From positions 1 through 6,721 of the forward strand of contig JACQTM010000116.1 of the NCBI GenBank assembly GCA_016210825.1: a DNA stretch of 6,721 nucleotides. Direction: 5' to 3'. Shown piece after piece: positions 1 through 5,732 of the stretch; the first letter of the stretch is position 1; the number at the start of each line of letters is the position of its first letter. The position numbers and the translations under genes are program-made. A model generated the notes under the pieces. The model saw only the letters and a program-made list of their open reading frames with translations, made no database searches and was not told the DNA's origin. The stretch is from Hyphomicrobiales bacterium (GTDB lineage Bacteria > Pseudomonadota > Alphaproteobacteria > Rhizobiales > Xanthobacteraceae).

Positions 1-1082
1 ACCGTGTTTTTGTGCAGGTAGTCGGCGATCTTGTTATCATCCAGGCTCTTCGTCGCCTCGACGGCTTTGCCAAGCAACTCAATATAGGCGTAACCCCACC
101 CGCCGAGATAATAACCAAGCGGATCGACGCCTTCCGCACCAGCGCGTGCCTGATACTTCTTCAGGAACTCGACGGTGCTGGGCAACAGCAATTCCTTCGA
201 TGGAACCCAAGTTTCATAATTGATGAAACCGTTCAAGGCCGGTCCAAGCTTGGACTTGAACACGGTTGCCTGCAGGCCAACCATCGCACCGCCAATCATC
301 TTCGGCTTGTAGCCGAGTTCGTTGACGGCGAGCACCATGCCGACTGAGTCGAGCGGATAGGAGCAAATCAGCACCATGTCGGGATTGGCGGCCTGCACCG
401 CCCGCACGACCGGCGCGAAGTCCGTGGTCGCCGGTGGATAAGTTTTGTCATAGACGATCTTGAAGCCGTGCTTCTTGATGTTCACCCGCGCGCCCTCGCA
501 GGCATTACGAGAAAACTCGGCGTCGGCCGCAACCAACGCCACTGTTTGCGGTTTTGGATTTTGCGCGGCAGCGATATCAAAGAATCCCTCGGTGAAGGAC
601 GGCTTTGTGTTCTGTCCGGTCGGGATCATCGCGAAGAATTTCGAGTAGTTGAATTCGCTGTTCACATCAAGACAGAACAGGACGATGAAGACCTTGCCCT
701 TCTTGATGACCACTGGCATCGCCGGCGCAGCGATATTGGTCGCGTACGGGCCGAGCACGAGGTCGACCTTGTCCACGTCGAGCAGCTTGGTGTAGATGCC
801 CGGCGCGGTCGAAGGATTGGTCTGATCGTCGTAATAGACGAGCTTGACCGGACGGCCGAGCAAGCCGCCCTTGGCGTTGATTTCTTCCTCCCAGATCTTC
901 ATGCCGAGCAGCGCCTGCTTGCCGTTCGGCGAGAGCGGGCCGGTCAGCGCCATGGAGAAGCCGATCTTGATCGGTTCTTTCGTCTGGGCCGTCGCCGAAA
1001 CCGTAAGCACGACGCACGCGACAAGCGCGAGCGCCGCCTTGGCAAACCAGGCGATTGACCGAAATTTCAAATTTTGAAGCAT
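1..1082 (-). CDS. LivK-like ABC transporter periplasmic substrate-binding protein (partial, 3' end cut off)
   Basis: This is a type I periplasmic binding protein of the branched-chain amino acid (Leu/Ile/Val-binding) family, which captures a ligand and delivers it to an inner-membrane ABC importer. The reading frame runs without a stop from ATG at 1082 to the window edge, giving 360 residues. Family members usually have about 370-410, so only a short C-terminal piece is missing. A GGGAGG ribosome site (1089-1094) lies 6 nt before the ATG. Residues 1-32 form a signal peptide ending A-T-A before Gln33. Mature residues begin with the family's strand IKIGFSMALTGPLS, followed by the conserved region GKQALLGMKIWEEEIN. 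Later comes SYPLDSVGMVLAVNELGYKP and a GYYLGGWGYAYIELLG segment near the end. The LVAC at residues 20-23 resembles a lipobox but lies inside the hydrophobic core. The partner permease and ATPase genes would be beyond the left edge. Ligand is unknown; relatives of this subgroup often sit in aromatic-compound clusters. Confidence 0.93.
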   Translation of the reverse strand, partial: MLQNLKFRSIAWFAKAALALVACVVLTVSATAQTKEPIKIGFSMALTGPLSPNGKQALLGMKIWEEEINAKGGLLGRPVKLVYYDDQTNPSTAPGIYTKLLDVDKVDLVLGPYATNIAAPAMPVVIKKGKVFIVLFCLDVNSEFNYSKFFAMIPTGQNTKPSFTEGFFDIAAAQNPKPQTVALVAADAEFSRNACEGARVNIKKHGFKIVYDKTYPPATTDFAPVVRAVQAANPDMVLICSYPLDSVGMVLAVNELGYKPKMIGGAMVGLQATVFKSKLGPALNGFINYETWVPSKELLLPSTVEFLKKYQARAGAEGVDPLGYYLGGWGYAYIELLGKAVEATKSLDDNKIADYLHKNT

Positions 1083-1259
1083 GACTTTCCTCCCAAGTTC
1101 TTAGCTGTTTTGTTGCATGTTATTCGCAATTATCTCCCGCGCGCTAGGGGGGATATTGGCGCATGACTAACGGTTGGGCGGTGGCCCGCCGCTGTGCACT
1201 GCGAAACGACGCGGATATCCATGCGATCCGCTGGGATGTATTTCGCCGCATGAAATGCG
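1083..1259. other. Intergenic region between the DUF1330 gene and the ABC binding-protein gene
   Basis: This 177-nt gap separates two minus-strand genes and shows no convincing open frame. It contains two small perfect dyads. GGCGG-TGGC-CCGCC lies at 1177-1190, and GCGGAT-N9-ATCCGC at 1211-1231. Neither is followed on the minus strand by a T-run, so neither is a standard intrinsic terminator for DUF1330. A GATAAT -10-like hexamer exists on the minus strand at 1129-1134, but no good -35 box lies at normal spacing. The binding-protein gene may have its own promoter here or may be read through from DUF1330. Confidence 0.4.
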
Positions 1260-1565
1260 CTAACGCTTCGTTGCTTCACCGCCCTCGACGATGATGGTTT
1301 CCACTTCACCTGCCCCGCCCCGGCGAAATGCAGCCGCACGGTTGTATTCATCCGACGTGAAGCAGGCGACACCCTGTTCAAATGTCGGGAATTCGATAAC
1401 GACGAAGCGGTGAAACTTGTCGGGACCTTCCATGATCTGATGGCGGCCGCCGCGCGCCAAGACCTTACCGCCGTATTTGGCAAGGATGGCCGGTATAAGA
1501 TCAGTATATTTCTTGTACTCGACGGGATCGTTGATCTTCGACCGCGCGACCCAATAGGCAGGCAT
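1260..1565 (-). CDS. DUF1330 domain-containing protein
   Basis: This small soluble protein of 101 residues matches the DUF1330 family (dimeric alpha-beta-barrel fold, usually about 95-105 residues) over its whole length. Visible family features are the N-terminal strand AYWVARSKINDPVEYKKY, the stretch KYGGKVLARGG near residues 30-40, VVIEFP at 55-60, and the C-terminal SDEYNRAAAFRRG followed by ETIIVEG. I chose the ATG at 1565 because a strong GGAGG (1571-1575) lies 5 nt upstream and the family begins here. The same frame stays open upstream to 2078, but that part is antisense to the cyclase gene. No catalytic function is established for the family; members often accompany catabolic genes. 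It has no signal peptide and should be cytosolic. It is divergent from the cyclase gene, 120 nt apart, which hints at shared regulation. Confidence 0.9.
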   Translation of the reverse strand: MPAYWVARSKINDPVEYKKYTDLIPAILAKYGGKVLARGGRHQIMEGPDKFHRFVVIEFPTFEQGVACFTSDEYNRAAAFRRGGAGEVETIIVEGGEATKR

Positions 1566-1570
1566 ACTGT

Positions 1571-1575
1571 CCTCC
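1571..1575 (-). promoter_or_regulatory. Shine-Dalgarno site of the DUF1330 gene
   Basis: GGAGG on the minus strand, 5 nt before ATG 1565. It decides the start against longer in-frame starts upstream that would overlap the divergent cyclase gene. Confidence 0.8.
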
Positions 1576-1582
1576 GGAATGA

Positions 1583-1600
1583 CCGCCTCCGCAGAGGCGG
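1583..1600. promoter_or_regulatory. Perfect GC-rich dyad in the divergent DUF1330/cyclase intergenic region
   Basis: CCGCCTC (1583-1589), a CGCA loop, then GAGGCGG (1594-1600) form a perfect 7-bp inverted repeat. It lies 7 nt beyond the DUF1330 Shine-Dalgarno site, so on the minus strand it could be a leader hairpin. As duplex DNA it could be an operator serving both divergent genes. There is no T-run on either side, which argues against a terminator. The function is inferred only. Confidence 0.45.
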
Positions 1601-1685
1601 ATGTTGACGCTGGCATAACAATAGATGCGGCGCACGCTTTCTGACCAGTTCCCTTGCCACGCACGGCCGCAATGGAGAAATTTGC

Positions 1686-2459
1686 ATGGCCCGGAGATTG
1701 ATCGATATTTCGGTTCCCCTGGAGAATGAAGTGGTGGCCGATCCGCCGGGATACGGCCCCCGGATCGAATATCAAACGCACAAGCAGACGGCCCCCGACG
1801 TCGTCAAATTCTTTCCCGGTCTCAAGGCTAGCGATCTGCCGGACGGCGAAGGTTGGGCAATCGAATGGATCAGGCTCTCCACTCACAACACCACGCATCT
1901 CGACGCGCCATACCATTTTGCCTCTACGATGGATCGCGGCAAGCGCGCGATCACGATCGATGAGGTGCCGCTGGAATGGTGCTTCAATCCCGGTGTTAAG
2001 CTCGACTTCCGGCATTTTCCCGATGGCTATGTGGCGACCGCAAAGGATGTGCAGGCGGAACTCGGCCGCATCGGTCATTCACTTTCGCCCCTTGAAATCG
2101 TGGTCGTGAACACATCCGCCGGTGAAGCCTATGGCCAGCCCAATTACGTCGCCAGGGGATGCGGGCTTGGCCGCGAAGCAACGCTTTATCTGCTTAAACA
2201 GGGCGTGCGGGTTACTGGCACTGACGGCTGGAGCTGGGACGCGCCATTCGTTCACACGATGAAGAAATATGCTGAAACCGGCGACGCCAGCCTGATTTGG
2301 GAAGGCCACAAGGCCGGTCGCGAGATCGGTTATTGCCACCTCGAAAAGTTACATAACCTGGAGAAGCTTCCGGCCAAGGGTTTCACCATCAGCTGTTTTC
2401 CTGTCAAAGTACGCGGTGGTTCCGCCGGCTGGACACGAGCGGTCGCCATCCTCGATTGA
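1686..2459 (+). CDS. Cyclase family metal-dependent hydrolase (kynurenine formamidase / isatin hydrolase superfamily)
   Basis: A 257-residue cytosolic enzyme of the Cyclase (PF04199) family, whose members hydrolyse amide or lactam bonds using Mn or Zn. Known examples are kynurenine formamidase and isatin hydrolase. The metal-binding signature is HNTTHLDAPYH at residues 67-77, giving His67, His71, Asp73 and His77. The usual pattern is HxGTHxDxPxH, so Gly is replaced by Thr at residue 69. Other family-like blocks are LEWCFNPGVKLDFRH (97-110), VARGCGLGREATLYLL (155-170), TDGWSWDAPF (179-188), IWEGHKAGREIGYCHLEKLHN around 204-224, and the ending GWTRAVAILD. The length fits the subgroup. The ATG at 1686 has GGAG (1674-1677) at good spacing. 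It lies 86 nt upstream of the transporter genes on the same strand, suggesting it processes the imported compound. The substrate is undetermined; an isatin-type or other cyclic amide is a reasonable guess. Confidence 0.88.
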   Translation: MARRLIDISVPLENEVVADPPGYGPRIEYQTHKQTAPDVVKFFPGLKASDLPDGEGWAIEWIRLSTHNTTHLDAPYHFASTMDRGKRAITIDEVPLEWCFNPGVKLDFRHFPDGYVATAKDVQAELGRIGHSLSPLEIVVVNTSAGEAYGQPNYVARGCGLGREATLYLLKQGVRVTGTDGWSWDAPFVHTMKKYAETGDASLIWEGHKAGREIGYCHLEKLHNLEKLPAKGFTISCFPVKVRGGSAGWTRAVAILD

Positions 2460-2545
2460 CGCTCGACGCTCAAACGGCAAGTGGGTAACGTTGCGTTACA
2501 AAAAACACCGGCGCCTAGAATGCCGGCTGCTTCAGGGAGGAATTC
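2460..2545 (+). promoter_or_regulatory. Candidate promoter and leader region of the tctCBA genes
   Basis: In this gap a -10-like TAGAAT (2516-2521; one mismatch to TATAAT) lies 18 nt after TTGCGT (2492-2497; matches only the TTG of the -35 consensus). The leader then runs to a strong GGGAGG (2535-2540), 5 nt before the tctC ATG. A short CCGGC-N9-GCCGG dyad (2508-2526) spans the -10. The transporter genes may therefore be transcribed independently of the cyclase gene. This is by eye only. Confidence 0.4.
2485..2499. promoter_or_regulatory. Perfect palindrome overlapping the candidate tctC -35 box (putative operator)
   Basis: GTAACG-TTG-CGTTAC is a perfect 6-bp inverted repeat around a 3-nt centre. 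It overlaps the TTGCGT taken as the -35 box, a typical location for a repressor operator. An A-run (2500-2505) follows, but on the plus strand this is not a terminator T-run. No regulator gene is visible in the window. Symmetry and position are seen; repressor binding is inferred. Confidence 0.45.
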
Positions 2546-3526
2546 ATGGACCGACGAAGCTTCGTTGCCGGCTCGGCCGCAGCCGCTGCGGCCCTCGCCA
2601 TCAGGCCCTCGCTCGCGCAGGAGGTTTATCCCACCCGGCCAGTGACGTTCATCAACCCGTTCCCGCCCGGCGGTGCGGTCGATGTGGTCGCCCGCCCGCT
2701 CGCATCCGTGCTCGAGCCGATCCTCAAGCAGCCGGTGGTGATCGAAACCAAAGCAGGCGCCGCCGGTCAGGTCGGCGCGCAGTTTGCCGCCAGCGCAAAG
2801 CCTGATGGCTACACGCTCCTGATGCACATCATGTCGATTTCTGGTTTTGCCGAGGTCGACAAGCTATTCGGCCGTCCGGTCAAGTTCACACGCGACGATT
2901 TCATTCCGATTTCGCGTTTCATCGCCGATCCGATGGTGCTGGTGGTTAACGATAAGCAACCCTACAAGACACTGAAAGAGTTTGTCGACGACGCCAAGAA
3001 GCGGCCGAACGAGTTGATCTTCAGTTCGTCAGGACTTTACGGCGCGCTTCACCTGCCAACGGCGTTATTGATGAAAGCCGCGGGCATTCAGATGAAACAT
3101 CTGCCGACCGCGGGTGGCGGGCCAGCCCTGACGGCGATTCTCGGAAACAACTCGCAAGTGCTCGTGTCGTCGATCGCGGCCTCGAGCGCGCAGATGAAGG
3201 CCGGTAAACTGCGGCCGCTTGCCTGTTTCGGCGCTCAGCGCGCGCCGGCGGTGCCCGACGTGCCCACCATGAAGGAACTTGGTTATAACATTGAGTTCTA
3301 TCTGTGGCTCGGCATGTTCGCGCCCAAGGGAACACCGGTACCGATCATCACCACCTTGCGCGAGGCGAACAAGAAGGCCGTGGCGGATCCAAAGTTCCAG
3401 CAGGCCGTCAAGAATCTGGGGCAGGATGTCGCTTATCTCGACCAGCCTGAATTCAGGGCCTTCTGGGACTTGTCCGCCAAGCGGGTCGAAGACGCGGTTC
3501 GATTGATCGGCAAGGTACAGGGATGA
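2546..3526 (+). CDS. tctC: TctC/Bug-family periplasmic solute-binding protein of a tripartite tricarboxylate transporter
   Basis: This 326-residue extracytoplasmic receptor captures a small organic anion and hands it to the TctAB membrane proteins. Length and motifs are typical of the Bug family. Residues 1-24 form a signal peptide ending S-L-A before Gln25. Its start, DRRSFVAG, has a twin-arginine pair, so Tat export is possible. Family blocks are YPTRPVTFINPFPPGGAVD (28-46; the FPPGG ligand loop), VVIETKAGAAGQ (64-75), KPDGYTLL, and GGGPALTAILG in the second lobe. The last is followed by FGAQRAPAVPDVPTMKELGY. The usual VPYKGGGPA is LPTAGGGPA here. The ATG at 2546 has GGGAGG 5 nt upstream. 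The stop is 40 nt before the tctB start, so co-transcription is likely. The ligand cannot be assigned; the neighbouring hydrolase and ring-cleavage enzyme suggest an aromatic or heterocyclic acid. Confidence 0.94.
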   Translation: MDRRSFVAGSAAAAAALAIRPSLAQEVYPTRPVTFINPFPPGGAVDVVARPLASVLEPILKQPVVIETKAGAAGQVGAQFAASAKPDGYTLLMHIMSISGFAEVDKLFGRPVKFTRDDFIPISRFIADPMVLVVNDKQPYKTLKEFVDDAKKRPNELIFSSSGLYGALHLPTALLMKAAGIQMKHLPTAGGGPALTAILGNNSQVLVSSIAASSAQMKAGKLRPLACFGAQRAPAVPDVPTMKELGYNIEFYLWLGMFAPKGTPVPIITTLREANKKAVADPKFQQAVKNLGQDVAYLDQPEFRAFWDLSAKRVEDAVRLIGKVQG

Positions 3527-3566
3527 TTTGCGGCACGCGCACGCGAGTGTGCCGGAAACGCCGCCC

Positions 3567-4013
3567 ATGATGATCAGAGCCGATCATGTCGCCGGGGGCG
3601 CCTTCATCGCCCTCGGCGTCGCTGTTTTCGCTCTCAGCGGCGATTTGCCGTTCGGCACCATCTCGGCGCCAAGCGCCGGAATGATGCCGAAGCTCATGGC
3701 CGGTCTGATGATGGCGTTCGCCGTGATAGTGATGAGCGGAGCGCGCTCCAGCCAAGCCGTCACGGAGATTGACTGGAGCGATCGTTGGCACGCGATCCTC
3801 GTGATCGTTATCACGGCGATTGCGGTTGTTTTCTATCAGACGCTTGGCTTCCTGATCACTATGTCACTTCTCGTGTTCGCTCTGCTGGTCGTAGTGGAGC
3901 GTAGAAACCCTCTGCGCGCTACCGCTTACAGCATCGCGCTCACCCTCTTCGCCTACTGGCTATTCAGTAAGGCTCTCAAGTCGCCGCTTGAGCGCGGACT
4001 GCTGTGGTTCTGA
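3567..4013 (+). CDS. tctB: TctB-family small membrane subunit of the tripartite tricarboxylate transporter
   Basis: This is the small, poorly conserved membrane subunit of the TTT importer, 148 residues long from ATG 3567. Hydrophobic segments lie at about residues 8-24, 36-57, 76-93, 96-112 and 119-135. Family hallmarks are LPFGTISAPSAGMMPKLMAG (27-46), matching the usual 'G-x-x-P-G-x-x-P' region between the first two helices, and the C-terminal SPLERGLLWF. The start is not certain. The frame is open from TTG 3528, but that adds a charged stretch not expected before the first helix. ATG 3567 and ATG 3570 follow a weak GGAAA (3553-3557). It sits between tctC (40 nt upstream) and tctA (9 nt downstream), the usual TTT arrangement. 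Confidence 0.9.
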   Translation: MMIRADHVAGGAFIALGVAVFALSGDLPFGTISAPSAGMMPKLMAGLMMAFAVIVMSGARSSQAVTEIDWSDRWHAILVIVITAIAVVFYQTLGFLITMSLLVFALLVVVERRNPLRATAYSIALTLFAYWLFSKALKSPLERGLLWF

Positions 4014-4022
4014 GCGCGGGCC

Positions 4023-5561
4023 GTGGAAGCAACCTTCGACAGTCTCTTTCTCGGCTTCTCCGTAGCCCTGCGCTTTGATGTTCTTTGGTACGCCTTCCTC
4101 GGTTGCCTCGTCGGGACGCTGGTAGGAATGCTTCCCGGCATTGGTCCGCTCGCCGGTATCAGCATCCTTTTGCCGCTAACTTTCGGCCTCGACGCCACGA
4201 AGGCGATCGTGATGCTGGCGGGCATTTATTACGGCTCGCAATATGGCGGCTCGACGACCTCGATCCTACTGCGTATTCCGGGCGAGGCGGCGTCGGTGAT
4301 GACTTGTATCGACGGCAATGCCATGGCCAAGAAGGGCCGTGCGGGCGCGGCGTTGTGCATTGCCGCAGTCGGCTCGTTCATCGCCGGTACATTCGGCGTA
4401 ATAGTTTTGACACTGATTGCGCCGCCAGTCGCCGCCTTTGCGCTGCGGTTTGGTCCGCCGGAATACACGGCATTGCTGACGCTCGGCCTCATCTTTCTTG
4501 CCTATATGTCGACGACCTCGCTGGTGCGCACCTTGCTGATGGCGGCACTTGGGCTCCTCCTCGGCACCATCGGCATTGACGTGATGACCGGACATTTTCG
4601 CTTCAGCTTCAACATCGCGGAGCTTGGCGACGGCATCGGCATCGTTCCAGTTGCTGTAGGACTGTTCGGGCTCGGCGAGCTGCTGGCAACGCCAAGTCAC
4701 CAGGTGAAAGGCGACGTCACGCGCCCGCGCCTGCGCGAACTGCTGCCGACGCGGAAAGAGTGGCACGAGTCCGCGATGCCGATCGCGCGCGGTTCGGTGC
4801 TGGGTTTCGTCGTCGGGATCATCCCGGGTTCTGCGCATATCATTTCGAGCTTTCTGTCTTATGCTGTGGAACGGCGTGTCTCCAAGCATCCGGAGGAATT
4901 CGGCAAGGGTGCCGTCGCCGGTGTTGCAGGTCCCGAATCCGCCAACAACGCCGCTTCCACGGGAGCATTCGTTCCAATGTTGGCGCTCGGTATACCGACA
5001 GGACCGGTCACTGCCGTACTGATGGCCGCGCTTCTGATTCACGGCGTGCCACCAGGCCCGACCCTCGTCAACGACCATCCCAATGTGTTCTGGGGCTTTG
5101 TTGCCTCGATGTATGTCGGAAATCTCATGTTGCTCGCGCTCAACCTGCCCTTGGTCGGGCTGTTCGTGAACCTCTTGAGAATTCCCTACGCCTATCTTTA
5201 TCCGCTCATCATCATGTTCTGCGTGATCGGCGTGTATGAGGTGAATCACTCGATCGTTGACGTCTGGATCATGCTGATCATGGGCGTGGTCGGCTATGGG
5301 CTGAAAAAATTCGGCTTCGATCCGGCGCCATTGGTGCTGGGGCTTGTTATTGCCCCGATCTTCGAGATGAGCCTTCGGCAATCGCTGATCATGTCAGGCG
5401 GAAATTACATGATCTTCCTCGATTATCAGCAACGGCCGATCGCACTTGGCCTGCTAGCCACGAGCGCCATCCTTCTGCTGTTGTCCGTGATATCGTCCAT
5501 ACTGCGACAGCGCGATTGGCGAGCGAAGCTGGCGCAAGCCGAGGCCGTCGAGCGCCAATAA
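4023..5561 (+). CDS. tctA: TctA-family large membrane subunit of the tripartite tricarboxylate transporter
   Basis: This is the large transport subunit that moves the substrate delivered by TctC across the inner membrane, driven by an ion gradient. At 512 residues it has the normal family length (about 500) and is almost all hydrophobic helices. The first conserved block is GMLPGIGPLAGISILLP (35-51), followed by YGGSTTSILLRIPGEAAS (74-91). The second, related half has GIIPGSAH (265-272), then GPESANNAASTGAFVPMLA (303-321) and LGIPTGP (322-328). The usual LGIPG sequence reads LGIPT here. The start is a GTG at 4023, 9 nt after the tctB stop, with only a weak ribosome site; translational coupling to tctB is likely. 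Short charged ends close the protein. It is the last transporter gene; the dioxygenase begins 171 nt later. Confidence 0.95.
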   Translation: MEATFDSLFLGFSVALRFDVLWYAFLGCLVGTLVGMLPGIGPLAGISILLPLTFGLDATKAIVMLAGIYYGSQYGGSTTSILLRIPGEAASVMTCIDGNAMAKKGRAGAALCIAAVGSFIAGTFGVIVLTLIAPPVAAFALRFGPPEYTALLTLGLIFLAYMSTTSLVRTLLMAALGLLLGTIGIDVMTGHFRFSFNIAELGDGIGIVPVAVGLFGLGELLATPSHQVKGDVTRPRLRELLPTRKEWHESAMPIARGSVLGFVVGIIPGSAHIISSFLSYAVERRVSKHPEEFGKGAVAGVAGPESANNAASTGAFVPMLALGIPTGPVTAVLMAALLIHGVPPGPTLVNDHPNVFWGFVASMYVGNLMLLALNLPLVGLFVNLLRIPYAYLYPLIIMFCVIGVYEVNHSIVDVWIMLIMGVVGYGLKKFGFDPAPLVLGLVIAPIFEMSLRQSLIMSGGNYMIFLDYQQRPIALGLLATSAILLLLSVISSILRQRDWRAKLAQAEAVERQ

Positions 5562-5573
5562 ACGCCGAAAGCC

Positions 5574-5587
5574 GCCCACCGATGGGC
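5574..5587. repeat. Small hairpin after tctA
   Basis: GCCCA-CCGA-TGGGC is a perfect 5-bp stem 12 nt after the tctA stop. It could end transcription weakly or stabilise the 3' end, but there is no T-run after it. The GATGGGCA half (5581-5588) recurs at 5602-5609, 21 bp later (two helical turns), so regulator binding is an alternative. Confidence 0.3.
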
Positions 5588-5619
5588 AAACTGCCACGCT
5601 GGATGGGCACCGGCCACCC

Positions 5620-5649
5620 TTGACCTTGCACCGCTCGTACCGTCTACAT
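5620..5649 (+). promoter_or_regulatory. Candidate sigma-70 promoter of the dioxygenase gene
   Basis: TTGACC (5620-5625; five of six consensus bases) is followed after 18 nt by CTACAT (5644-5649), similar to the CTATAT-like -10 boxes common in Alphaproteobacteria. This places a start site near 5656-5657, about 76 nt before the ATG. The gap after tctA and this pattern suggest the dioxygenase can be transcribed on its own. Confidence 0.4.
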
Positions 5650-5661
5650 TCGCGCCGAAGG

Positions 5662-5679
5662 GATCGCTAGGATGCGATC
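5662..5679. promoter_or_regulatory. Perfect dyad near the predicted dioxygenase transcription start (putative operator)
   Basis: GATCGC-TAGGAT-GCGATC is a perfect 6-bp inverted repeat with a 6-nt spacer. It lies just downstream of the candidate -10 box, where a repressor could block transcription. A second stem, TGGGCG (5685-5690) with CGCCCA (5703-5708), lies between it and the ribosome site and could fold in the leader RNA. Confidence 0.4.
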
Positions 5680-5723
5680 GGAAGTGGGCGTTGTCGCGCG
5701 CCCGCCCATTTGTAGTCACTCGA

Positions 5724-5727
5724 GAGG
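5724..5727 (+). promoter_or_regulatory. Shine-Dalgarno site deciding the dioxygenase start
   Basis: GAGG within GAGAGGAAG lies 5 nt before ATG 5733. It supports this start over the in-frame TTG at 5691, whose extra 14 residues have no family counterpart. Confidence 0.75.
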
Positions 5728-5732
5728 AAGCA

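Noticed and set aside
1014..1025. Lipobox-like LVAC in the ABC receptor signal peptide
   Set aside because: The cysteine is followed by further hydrophobic residues and a standard A-T-A cleavage site, so an ordinary Sec signal peptide is more likely.
468..1058. Plus-strand open frame of 196 codons opposite the ABC binding-protein gene
   Set aside because: The minus strand gives a full, motif-rich LivK-like protein; the plus frame is an arginine-rich shadow with no recognisable domain.
1177..1190. GGCGG-TGGC-CCGCC stem as a terminator of DUF1330
   Set aside because: The stem is only 5 bp and has no T-run after it on the minus strand.
1604..1626. TTGACG as a -35 box for the cyclase gene
   Set aside because: No acceptable -10 hexamer is found 16-19 nt downstream; the TAGATG there is only 12 nt away.
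1130..1687. Minus-strand frame of 185 codons across the DUF1330 gene and its flanks
   Set aside because: It overlaps DUF1330 in another frame, is rich in Arg/Ser/Pro, and shows no domain.
1566..2078. Upstream extension of the DUF1330 frame to a 272-residue protein
   Set aside because: The extension is antisense to the cyclase gene and has no family similarity; a strong ribosome site sits directly before ATG 1565.
3528..3566. TTG start giving a 161-residue TctB
   Set aside because: It is only 1 nt after the tctC stop without a good ribosome site in place, and the added residues are not typical before the first helix. It cannot be fully excluded.
4266..5381. Long minus-strand open frame (371 codons) opposite tctA
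   Set aside because: It is antisense to a clear TctA gene, its translation is charged and histidine/arginine rich without any family resemblance, and long antisense frames are expected opposite GC-rich genes.
5691..5732. TTG start giving a 306-residue dioxygenase
   Set aside because: ATG 5733 has a proper ribosome site and starts where family members start.
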